A stretch of 32,078 nucleotides of DNA from the IMG/VR virus record IMGVR_UViG_3300032177_003245, positions 1 through 32,078 of that record; one strand, written 5' to 3'. The notes under the pieces were generated by a model. The model worked only from the letters and a program-made list of their open reading frames with translations. It was not told the DNA's origin and made no database searches. Position numbers and translations under genes: made by a program. This DNA is from a virus. Positions 1 through 6,347 of this stretch are shown here, piece after piece (the first letter of the stretch is position 1; every line of letters begins with the position of its first letter).

Positions 1-2310
1 GTGCGGGAGGCGGGTCCCGGCGCGGTCTTGCAGGATGGCGATTCGGCGCGCCGGCTTGCGCTCGAAGAGCGGCAGGTGGCTGCGCGGGGAGAGAAGCTTC
101 TCGTCAGACCCGATCTGCCCCCCTTCCTGCGAGTCGAGGCTCCGTCCGGGTTCTCCTATCGGATTCACTTGAGGGGAGGCGTAGGCGGTCCTCACTCCTG
201 CGACTGCCCGGATTTCGAGGCGAACCGACTGCACACGTGCAAGCACGTGGAACGCGTCCGCGCGTGGCTGGAATCAGCTCGATCGCGACTCCCGCTCGAG
301 CATCAGCGCGCGGCACGGAGGTCTCGCGTCTACCTTCACTTTGGCGACGTGGTGGAGCCCCGGCTTCTAGGACGCCCGCGGGGCCCGGGCGCGTCGGTCG
401 TGCAGGACGCGTTCGATGACGCGGGCCTCCCGCTCCGACCGCTTGCAGGGGACGAAGCGAAACTCCGCCGCTGGCTAGGCCCGTTCGTGGACCGCGTCGA
501 ACCCCAGGCACTCGACTGGCTCGACCGCCGCATCGAACGCCGCCCCATCCTGCCCGATCGGGACATCGCGAGCCTGTTGCCCACGCTTGGGCTCAAGCCC
601 TACCCGTATCAGTGGAAGGGCGCGGAGTTCCTCGCCCGGACGGGTCGTGCGTTGCTCGCCGACGAGATGGGGCTTGGAAAGACGGTTCAGGCCATTCTCG
701 CGGCCACCGTGATGAGGCGGGCGTCGCGGCCCGCGCTCAGCGTGACGATCGTCTGCCCCGCCAGCTTGCGCGGAGGCTGGGCGGAGGAGATTCAGCGGTG
801 TATCGGGGAGGCTGCGGTGTTGCTTGAAGGGATGTCCGATGAGCGCGCCCGGACGATCGCCGCCCGCCCCGCGTGGCTCGTGACCCACTACGAGCAGGTC
901 CTCCGTGATCACCGGCATCACGCAGACCATCCTCCGGATCTGCTCATCATCGACGAGGCGCAGCGGGCGAAGGGGCTGTGGACGCGCACGGCGCGCGTCT
1001 TGAAGGCGATCGGCGCCCGGTACGTCTTCGCCCTCACGGGAACGCCGCTCGAGAACCGTCTCGAGGAAGCGTATGCGATCGCCCAGCTGATCGATCAGAG
1101 ACTCCTTCCTCCGCTCTGGCAGCTCGACCGCGACCACTTCGTGCGGAACCCCGACGGGCGACGTGTCGTCCTCTACCGCGGCCTCGGGGCCCTGCGCTCG
1201 CGGCTGGCCCCCGCGTTCCTGCGTCGCCGCAAGGAAGATGTCGCACTCGATCTGCCCGAGCGGGTGCGCTTCACCGCCATGCTCCCGATGCACGAGGCGG
1301 TCACGCCCACCTACGACGACGTCCTCGCCCAGGTCGCGCGGATCGCCAGCAAGAAGGTGCTCCTCCCCGTGGACCTCGAGCGCATGCAGCGCCTGCTCGT
1401 GATCGCGCGACGATGCTGCAACGGACCTCACATGCTGGGGCATGAGGTGGAAGACCGGAAGGTGCCCAAACTCGAGGAGCTCGATCAAGCGCTGCGCGAT
1501 CTGTGCCTGGGGGAGGGTCGCAAGGCGGTGGTCTTCTCGGAATGGACGGACATGACCGACCGGGCCGAGGCGCTGTGCCGCAGGCTCCGGCTGCCGGTGT
1601 TCCACCTGCACGGGGGTGTTTCCGTCCACTCGCGGCCAGCGCTGTTGCGCGCCTTCATCGAGCAGAAGGGGCCCGCCGTGTTCGTGAGCACCGACGCCGG
1701 AGGCGTCGGCCTCAACCTTCAGGTGGCGGATGTGGTCATCAATCTCGACCTGCCCTGGAACCCAGCCCGGCTCGAGCAACGGATCGCCCGCGTGCACCGG
1801 ATCGGGTCAAAGCGCGCGGTGCAGGAGTTGCTCCTCGTGACGAAGGACAGTATTGAGGAGCGCATCCTTCGCCTTCACGATACCAAGCGAGACGTCCTCG
1901 CCAACATCTGGGACAAGGGTGACCGGGACACGATCGCTGCGCCGGGAGGGAGCGGCGCGTTCCGGGAGATGATTGCCTCGCTCCTGAGGGCCGGGTCAGC
2001 GCAGGTCCCGGCGGCGGAGTTGACACCGGAACCGTCGGCGGATTCTCCCTTGGACTTGGTCGCCACGCCAGAAGCCGCGGCGGCTGAGCCGTCCGACTTC
2101 GCCGATGTCACCTCAGCGGATCCCGCTTCGGTTTCCTCCAATCCCACTGTCGTCGCCGGCAGCGAAGTGCCATCGACCACCGGTATCGCCGTCGATCCCG
2201 TTGCGTTGCTGGCAGCGGTCTCAGCAATCGCCCCGGCGCTGCCGCCCGACCACCGGAAGTCGCTGGCCGCCGTCCTGCGCGTGCTGGCGGAGGGGCTCGA
2301 GTCGGCGTGA
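1..2310 (+). CDS. SWIM zinc-finger SNF2-family helicase (5' end may be cut by window)
   Basis: A 769-residue Swi2/Snf2 ATPase expected to translocate on double-stranded DNA. An N-terminal SWIM zinc finger is visible at about residues 67-82 (C67, C69, C80, H82). The ATPase core follows: Walker A DEMGLGKT at 221-228, DEAQ box at 318-321, an LTGTPLEN motif near 345, and a second RecA-like domain ending with the STDAGGVGLNLQ and QRIARVHRIG motifs. The last 110 residues are a Pro/Ala/Ser-rich linker and a short helical tail. The first codon is GTG at base 1, so this could be the true start or an internal codon of a longer gene. A strong terminator follows, so it is probably host chromosome rather than phage. 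Family call is firm; the cellular role is unknown. Confidence 0.9.
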   Translation: MREAGPGAVLQDGDSARRLALEERQVAARGEKLLVRPDLPPFLRVEAPSGFSYRIHLRGGVGGPHSCDCPDFEANRLHTCKHVERVRAWLESARSRLPLEHQRAARRSRVYLHFGDVVEPRLLGRPRGPGASVVQDAFDDAGLPLRPLAGDEAKLRRWLGPFVDRVEPQALDWLDRRIERRPILPDRDIASLLPTLGLKPYPYQWKGAEFLARTGRALLADEMGLGKTVQAILAATVMRRASRPALSVTIVCPASLRGGWAEEIQRCIGEAAVLLEGMSDERARTIAARPAWLVTHYEQVLRDHRHHADHPPDLLIIDEAQRAKGLWTRTARVLKAIGARYVFALTGTPLENRLEEAYAIAQLIDQRLLPPLWQLDRDHFVRNPDGRRVVLYRGLGALRSRLAPAFLRRRKEDVALDLPERVRFTAMLPMHEAVTPTYDDVLAQVARIASKKVLLPVDLERMQRLLVIARRCCNGPHMLGHEVEDRKVPKLEELDQALRDLCLGEGRKAVVFSEWTDMTDRAEALCRRLRLPVFHLHGGVSVHSRPALLRAFIEQKGPAVFVSTDAGGVGLNLQVADVVINLDLPWNPARLEQRIARVHRIGSKRAVQELLLVTKDSIEERILRLHDTKRDVLANIWDKGDRDTIAAPGGSGAFREMIASLLRAGSAQVPAAELTPEPSADSPLDLVATPEAAAAEPSDFADVTSADPASVSSNPTVVAGSEVPSTTGIAVDPVALLAAVSAIAPALPPDHRKSLAAVLRVLAEGLESA

Positions 2311-2320
2311 TCACGGCCCG

Positions 2321-2346
2321 GCTCCTTCGCGCGAAGGAGCATTTTC
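2321..2346 (+). terminator. Rho-independent terminator of the SNF2 gene
   Basis: A perfect 20-base palindrome (GCTCCTTCGC / GCGAAGGAGC) begins 11 bases after the stop codon and is followed by ATTTTC. It ends the helicase transcript and separates it from the tRNA gene. Confidence 0.8.
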
Positions 2347-2385
2347 GAGAATGGCACCCGTGTTCCGAGCGTCCAAGGAGTCCGG

Positions 2386-2414
2386 TTGCAGCAGGTGGGG
2401 GTTGATGTTACAAA
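2386..2414 (+). promoter_or_regulatory. Predicted sigma70-like promoter of tRNA-Ser
   Basis: TTGCAG at 2386-2391 and TACAAA at 2409-2414 are separated by 17 bases, each matching 4 of 6 consensus positions. The -10 element ends 7 bases before the mature tRNA, which fits transcription starting at its 5' end. It lies in the only noncoding stretch between the upstream terminator and the tRNA. Confidence 0.5.
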
Positions 2415-2421
2415 CGCGGGC

Positions 2422-2512
<91 letters not shown>

Positions 2513-2536
2513 CCTTAAGGGCGCAGCGCCCTAAGG
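2513..2536 (+). terminator. Hairpin directly after tRNA-Ser
   Basis: CCTTA-(A)-GGGCG pairs with CGCCC-TAAGG around a three-base loop with one bulged A, starting two bases after the CCA. No T-tract follows, so it may be a weak terminator or a 3' processing signal. Confidence 0.5.
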
Positions 2537-2582
2537 GATAGGCCGAGGGCCAGCGGCAGGCGGTCTCCGAAAGGAGATCGCA

Positions 2583-2969
2583 GTGAGCGCAGCCCCCGCA
2601 CCCGCCCGCGGCGCCGACGGCGCCGCCCCCGCCTCTTCCCACCTCTCCCTTCATCCGGTCGACCTGGTCTGGCGTCGTGGCTGGCGCATGGCCCATCGGG
2701 ACCGGGGGGACGGCCGCACTCGATGCGGCAGACTGCTCCTCGCCGCCCAGCGGCTGGACACGACGGGCGCGCCCAGGATCTGCGCCCTGTGCCGGCGCGA
2801 ACGCAAGGCGGCTCCGACAGCCGATCTCGGTGTCTTCTGCATGCGCTGCGGACGCCACGAGGGTCTGTCACCCGTTCTCTGGCAGCGCCGCATGGAGATC
2901 GTGCGATTCCGGAGCGAGCACTCCACCTGTGACGGGACGGCCCTGGCCGTCAGGGGGGCCGTCCGATGA
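2583..2969 (+). CDS. Small putative zinc-ribbon protein
   Basis: A 128-residue protein of unknown function. The GTG start is preceded by GAAAGGAG at good distance. The C-terminal half has paired cysteines, RICALCRRE and VFCMRCGRH, with a further Cys in RTRCGR, suggesting one structural zinc site; the N-terminus is Ala/Pro-rich. It is the first gene after the tRNA and overlaps the next start by an ATGA junction, so it opens the early phage operon. Alternatives are a nucleic-acid-binding adaptor or simply a phage hypothetical. Confidence 0.6.
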   Translation: MSAAPAPARGADGAAPASSHLSLHPVDLVWRRGWRMAHRDRGDGRTRCGRLLLAAQRLDTTGAPRICALCRRERKAAPTADLGVFCMRCGRHEGLSPVLWQRRMEIVRFRSEHSTCDGTALAVRGAVR

Positions 2970-3181
2970 TCGCGCCGCGCGTCACCCTGACTGACCTCAT
3001 CGGCGCCATCGTCAAGGACGCCTACGAGGAAGGGGAGGTCCTCCACCTGGCCCTCAAGGGCCGTCAGGGGCTCTCCGTCCACGTCACTGTCATGCGGGAC
3101 CCGGAGGGTAACGGTCCGGGCTCGCTCCACGTCTACGACAGCAACGCCGGGACATTCCTCGGCTGCCTCGGAGGCCGGTGA
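2966..3181 (+). CDS. Hypothetical protein, 71 residues
   Basis: A small soluble, probably alpha/beta protein with no motif I recognise. It starts in an ATGA overlap with the upstream stop and its own stop overlaps the next start, so it is translationally coupled on both sides. A hydrophobic-charged alternating pattern in the middle suggests beta strands. Function unknown; the call as a gene rests on operon packing and codon bias. Confidence 0.6.
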   Translation: MIAPRVTLTDLIGAIVKDAYEEGEVLHLALKGRQGLSVHVTVMRDPEGNGPGSLHVYDSNAGTFLGCLGGR

Positions 3182-3510
3182 TGACCTTCCGCCCGGTAGA
3201 CCTCGACCAGGCGCTATCACATGCCAGTCCCGAGCTTCGGGCGATTCTGAGGAAGCCGACCTCGGTCGGCTTCCGGAGCGGGATGACCCGCTTCGAGCGA
3301 CTGGACATGCTGGCGTGGGGAATCCCGCAGCAGACCAACGAGATTCGGAAGATCCTCGAGGAGTGCAGTTTCGCGGGCATCGAGGCAAACTCGCCTCTCT
3401 TCGCGCTCGTCCGTGTGCTCATCCTGCTCGAGCTCACGGAGACGGTTCTCGGCATGTTTTTCCAGACGCTGCAGGCGTCGAGGGCTGTGGGCCCGGGGAG
3501 GCTCAATTGA
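3181..3510 (+). CDS. Hypothetical protein, 109 residues
   Basis: ATG at 3181 directly follows an in-frame GTG at 3178; I chose the ATG because it overlaps the upstream TGA. The protein is mainly helical, with a hydrophobic C-terminal helix (near ALVRVLILLELTETVLGMFF) that could be membrane-associated or a packing helix. No catalytic motif seen. The stop overlaps the TTG start of the next gene. Confidence 0.55.
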   Translation: MTFRPVDLDQALSHASPELRAILRKPTSVGFRSGMTRFERLDMLAWGIPQQTNEIRKILEECSFAGIEANSPLFALVRVLILLELTETVLGMFFQTLQASRAVGPGRLN

Positions 3511-3638
3511 CCGCCCGTCTCCGCGATGCCTTCTCCGAGGGTCGTCCCCTCTGGTACGTGGCCGCCTTCCTGCTCGTGATCGTCGCGCCCGCGGCGCTCT
3601 TCTGGGTCCTGCTCGTCATCGCGGGAGGCCCACGATGA
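3507..3638 (+). CDS. Short single-span membrane protein, 43 residues
   Basis: A TTG start overlaps the upstream TGA (TTGA) and is preceded by GGGGAGG. The product has a short basic/acidic N-terminus and one hydrophobic segment of about 20 residues (from WYVAAFLLVIV) ending in GGPR. It overlaps the next gene by ATGA, and this coupling on both sides is the best support for such a short ORF. Role unknown; many phages carry such small early membrane peptides. Confidence 0.5.
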   Translation: MTARLRDAFSEGRPLWYVAAFLLVIVAPAALFWVLLVIAGGPR

Positions 3639-3973
3639 TCACTCAGACCACCGTCACCCGACGCCAGATCATCACCCCCACCTCACCCACGGAGCGCCAG
3701 GTCTTCACGCAGGTATCCGTGGGGCCGGAAGGCGCCAGGCTCCTGCTACGGATCCTGGTCGCCAGTAATCCGCTGGCGCTCGCCATCGTCTCGAGCGCCC
3801 AGGCCGCCGTGCTCGAGGGACTCGCCCGGATGGTCAAGAACCAACTGCGCGAGCAGGAGCAGGCCAACCTCACCCACCCGAACGTCGATGATGCAGGGGC
3901 GGAGCCTGCCTTCGCCCCGGTCACCAGGGAGGCTCAGGGATGCGCTCCGACGACCGCAATGCCCGGATCGTGA
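3635..3973 (+). CDS. Hypothetical protein, 112 residues
   Basis: The start is an ATGA overlap with the upstream gene. The N-terminal 25 residues are Thr-rich (repeated T-x-T), followed by a helical region around RLLLRILVASNPLALAIV and a charged helix. No family recognised. Its last 34 bases overlap the next short gene in another frame. A phage early hypothetical; could associate with membrane through its central helix. Confidence 0.5.
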   Translation: MITQTTVTRRQIITPTSPTERQVFTQVSVGPEGARLLLRILVASNPLALAIVSSAQAAVLEGLARMVKNQLREQEQANLTHPNVDDAGAEPAFAPVTREAQGCAPTTAMPGS

Positions 3974-4071
3974 AGGTCACGCTCGAGATCAAGCGCCTGC
4001 AGGCGGAGAAGCGCCGGCTTCTGGCCGAGGCCGCGGAGCGGCTGCGGCCTCCGGCGCGGAAGCGGGGTTGA
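3940..4071 (+). CDS. Short basic coiled-coil peptide, 43 residues
   Basis: ATG at 3940 follows a purine-rich GGGAGGCTCAGGG stretch. The product is a single highly charged helix with heptad spacing of Leu/Ile (VTLEIKRLQAEKRRLLAEA) and a basic end (PPARKRG). It could bind nucleic acid or another phage protein. Support is a good ribosome binding site and strong third-position GC; length limits confidence. Confidence 0.45.
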   Translation: MRSDDRNARIVKVTLEIKRLQAEKRRLLAEAAERLRPPARKRG

Positions 4072-4176
4072 GATGGATGCGGCGCGCGAAAGGTTCGTGT
4101 CATCGGGGGCCACGGGCCGAGTAGCGCGCCGCACGACAGCGTGAGAAGCGATGGGCAGGTTCCCCAGGAGATCACG

Positions 4177-4506
4177 ATGATCACCCGCCAGCGCCTGCAG
4201 GCCTGGATCGAAGAGTACGACGTGCAGCTCACCCCGGAGGCGGTCGACGCCCTTCTGGCGCTCGGCCACGATGTCGCGTGCGGTCCGGACGCTCAGCGCC
4301 AGGCTCTTGCCCGGTGCGGAGCCTTGGAGGTCCTTCGCCCGCTGGCGCTCGTATTCCGGGCCGCGGTCCGCTACCGCGATTGCTGGACCCCGAACGCCAT
4401 GATGAGCGTGAGCCAGGCCTCCCGCGAGCTGACGGACGCAGTACGTCAGGCCGAGGAGATGATCAGAACTGACAGGGATGTCGATGGCCGCCGCCCACCC
4501 AACTGA
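4177..4506 (+). CDS. Hypothetical helical protein, 109 residues
   Basis: ATG at 4177 was chosen over an in-frame upstream GTG (4141) because CAGGAG lies six bases before it. The protein is mostly helical, beginning MITRQRLQAWIEEYD, and has no motif I recognise. About 105 bases before it, after the previous short gene, appear noncoding except for a possible 23-codon ORF at 4073-4144 that I do not call. It overlaps the next gene by 29 bases. Confidence 0.55.
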   Translation: MITRQRLQAWIEEYDVQLTPEAVDALLALGHDVACGPDAQRQALARCGALEVLRPLALVFRAAVRYRDCWTPNAMMSVSQASRELTDAVRQAEEMIRTDRDVDGRRPPN

Positions 4507-4813
4507 GTCGGGGTGCGTCCCGCTCGAGCGCGCGCCCGCGAACGGCGTCTACCGCGGCCGCCTCCATGTCCGCACGCTCTCGCCCGGTGTGAGCGGGGAG
4601 GACCTCCGCGCTGCCCCGCCGGCGCGCAGCCGCACGCAGGCGCCGGCACAACCGGCGAAGGACCGCCTCTGCGCTCATGCCGGCTGCAAGAACCGTCGGG
4701 TCCCGGGCGCCACGGTCTGCGCCGCGCATGCCGCCCGGCGGAAGGGCGCCAGCCGCTGTGGCCTGTGCGGTGAGCTGGGGCACACCCAGCGCACCTGCCG
4801 GAGGGCCCGCTGA
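4478..4813 (+). CDS. Two-site zinc protein with a CCHC zinc knuckle
   Basis: A 111-residue protein with a disordered basic N-terminal half and two C-terminal metal sites: C65, C70, C81, H84, and a perfect retroviral-type knuckle C-x2-C-x4-H-x4-C at C94, C97, H102, C107. CCHC knuckles of this spacing typically bind single-stranded nucleic acid. The start overlaps the upstream gene, and the stop overlaps the nuclease start by one base, so it may act with that nuclease on DNA or RNA. The motif is certain; partner and role are inference. Confidence 0.65.
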   Translation: MSMAAAHPTESGCVPLERAPANGVYRGRLHVRTLSPGVSGEDLRAAPPARSRTQAPAQPAKDRLCAHAGCKNRRVPGATVCAAHAARRKGASRCGLCGELGHTQRTCRRAR

Positions 4814-5253
4814 TGCCGACCGGGACCCCACGGCCGCTCTCGCTCCTACGTGCCGGGGGCTGGCTTGCGAAGCCCAAGGTCTACGACGGCTACCGCTACC
4901 GCAGCACCGCCGAAGCGAACTACGCCGCGCGCCTCGACCTGCTAGTGGACTCGGGGAAGATCCTCGACTGGCGGCGCGCGACCTTCTACCGGATCGAGGT
5001 CAACGGGATCTACTGCGGCCGCTACACCCCGGATTTCGTCATCGTATACCTCGACGGCAGCGAGGAGTTGATCGAGGTGAAGGGCTGGGCGGCCCGGGAC
5101 TTTCTCTTCCGCTACAACGTCTTCCGCGCCTCGAGGCCGGACCTGAAGATCACGGTCGTAGACGGCGACGGCCAGCCCTACGACCCGAACCAGCGCAGGC
5201 GCGGCAGCGACGCCGCGGTGCGCAAGCTGGTACGCGAAGGGCGGGCTCGGTGA
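4813..5253 (+). CDS. DUF1064-like PD-(D/E)XK nuclease
   Basis: A 146-residue protein matching the phage DUF1064 pattern. Catalytic-type residues are E34 in TAEAN, D74 in YTPDF, and E88/K90 in IEVKGW, the ordered E...D...ExK set of the restriction-endonuclease fold. Length is typical for the family. Proteins of this group are thought to act as phage structure-specific nucleases, possibly Holliday-junction resolution in place of RusA; that role is inferred. Starts at the last base of the upstream stop and overlaps the next gene by GTGA. Confidence 0.8.
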   Translation: MPTGTPRPLSLLRAGGWLAKPKVYDGYRYRSTAEANYAARLDLLVDSGKILDWRRATFYRIEVNGIYCGRYTPDFVIVYLDGSEELIEVKGWAARDFLFRYNVFRASRPDLKITVVDGDGQPYDPNQRRRGSDAAVRKLVREGRAR

Positions 5254-5696
5254 TCGATCTCAGCCCGCGCCAGCGACAGACCTTGGAGTGGGTGAGGGAG
5301 TTCATCCAAGACCACGGGATGCCGCCGACGGTCCGGGAGATTGGCGCCGCGTTCGGGACCAAGAGCTCGACGGTGCACCAGCAGCTGAAGGCGATCCAGC
5401 GAAAGGGCTACCTCGCCCGCCGCGATCGGAGCGCCCGATCTCTCATCCTCCAGAGGATGACGATCTGCCCGACGTGCGGTGGCATTGGCCGGATCCCGCG
5501 CTCAGACTCCAGGATCCCCTGTTACCAGTGCCATGGGCTCTACGAAGCTGAGCGCCGGCCCAGCCCGAACCGCAGAAACTTCTGCCCCTCCTGTCGTGAA
5601 CGCGGAATTCCCGTGGCCTACGCCAAGGCGGATCTCCTGGAGCGCCGGCGGGAGGACATCCTCGAGACCCTGCTCATCCGCCCGAGGCAGCCATGA
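5250..5696 (+). CDS. LexA-type winged helix joined to CxxC zinc fingers
   Basis: A 148-residue protein, GTG start overlapping the upstream TGA. Residues 4-66 closely follow the LexA DNA-binding domain (LSPRQRQTL..., PPTVREIGAAFG..SSTVHQQLKA). LexA would continue with an autoproteolytic S24 peptidase domain. Here the chain instead carries three CxxC pairs (C73/C76, C91/C94, C112/C115), the first two resembling DnaJ-type Cys-rich fingers, then a charged helix. It can therefore bind DNA but cannot self-cleave. It may regulate early phage genes or occupy host SOS operators; this is inference. Confidence 0.75.
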   Translation: MIDLSPRQRQTLEWVREFIQDHGMPPTVREIGAAFGTKSSTVHQQLKAIQRKGYLARRDRSARSLILQRMTICPTCGGIGRIPRSDSRIPCYQCHGLYEAERRPSPNRRNFCPSCRERGIPVAYAKADLLERRREDILETLLIRPRQP

Positions 5697-5712
5697 GCCA
5701 GGAGGCCGCCTG

Positions 5713-6036
5713 ATGCCTGCCTGTGCGTCTCGTCGACGGGCGCTCAGCCTTGCCAGCCGTTGCTGCGGCGCGCTCAGCGCGTGGGGCTTCCGCGGCGTGA
5801 TCGCCCAGCGGCCGAGCCGGGATCGAGAGCCCTGGGGTGCCGGGATCGCCGTCGTCATCGCCCTGGTCCACTGCCGGGTGCTCGTCATCGAGTGCCGGCC
5901 TGGGCGCTCCAACCGCCGCAAGGCCCTCTCGGACTTCCTGCGCCAGGCCCTGCGGGAGGGCCACCAGTCTTTTGCGGTCCGCAACGCCGAAGAGCTCGAG
6001 CTCGTGATGTCCGCGCGCGGCTACATCGCGCCGTAG
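5713..6036 (+). CDS. VRR-NUC-like protein with altered catalytic residues
   Basis: A 107-residue basic protein. The C-terminal 55 residues follow the VRR-NUC layout: a strand ending VLVIECRPG, a helix, G-H-x-x-F-A-V-R strand, then NAEELELVM. The usual ExK is replaced by ECR and the following Gln by Lys, so nuclease activity is doubtful unless other residues compensate. The ATG lies in TGATG and is preceded by AGGAGG. It closes the early nuclease/regulator cluster. Alternative: a structural phage hypothetical that resembles VRR-NUC by chance. Confidence 0.45.
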   Translation: MPACASRRRALSLASRCCGALSAWGFRGVIAQRPSRDREPWGAGIAVVIALVHCRVLVIECRPGRSNRRKALSDFLRQALREGHQSFAVRNAEELELVMSARGYIAP

Positions 6037-6047
6037 CCGACAGATCA

Positions 6048-6084
6048 GGGGGAAGGCATGTCTAACCGCCACATCGACGCCGCC
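6048..6084 (+). repeat. Duplicated translation-start region, copy 1
   Basis: Thirty-seven bases containing GGGGGAAGGC and the first nine codons after ATG (MSNRHIDAA) match 6311-6347 at 32 of 37 positions. Copy 2 is the start of the replication initiator gene. Confidence 0.8.
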
Positions 6085-6195
6085 TGGCAAGTGGATCCGC
6101 TGAGTGTCGACCTCAATGCGAAGGCCGGCGGCTCATCGCCGCCGGCCACGCAGTCGGCAAGGTCATCACGGGGACAGGCGGGGAACCGTGGCTAG
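6058..6195 (+). CDS. Short ORF duplicating the initiator N-terminus, 45 residues
   Basis: Starts MSNRHIDAAWQ, nearly the same as the replication initiator start MSNRHINATLE at 6321, and shares the upstream bases. After nine residues it diverges into a low-complexity Ala/Ser/Gly sequence. A strong 10-bp hairpin sits inside it at 6123-6147. It may be a remnant of a duplicated gene start, or a translated leader that controls the initiator. I doubt that the peptide itself has a function. Confidence 0.4.
   Translation: MSNRHIDAAWQVDPLSVDLNAKAGGSSPPATQSARSSRGQAGNRG
6123..6147 (+). promoter_or_regulatory. Strong stem-loop upstream of the replication initiator
   Basis: A perfect 10-bp stem (GGCCGGCGGC / GCCGCCGGCC) with loop TCATC. 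No T-tract follows, so it is not a standard terminator. Its place in a leader ORF before the initiator suggests attenuation or mRNA stability control. Confidence 0.5.
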
Positions 6196-6310
6196 CGATA
6201 GGGCCCCTACCGGGCATGACCACCACGGGTCGGATGACGCCGCCCTCACACCGGGCCGCGCTAGGCGCGGTCCGCATGTCGACAGCCGGACCGTACTCCT
6301 TCGCAGGGAT

Positions 6311-6347
6311 GGGGGCAAGCATGTCTAACCGGCACATCAACGCCACC
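6311..6347 (+). repeat. Duplicated translation-start region, copy 2
   Basis: Matches 6048-6084 at 32 of 37 positions and contains the chosen start of the replication initiator. The shared upstream bases support ATG 6321 over the in-frame ATG at 6216. Confidence 0.8.

Noticed and set aside
4073-4144. 23-residue ORF between two early genes
   Set aside because: Too short, with only a weak ribosome site and no recognisable features.
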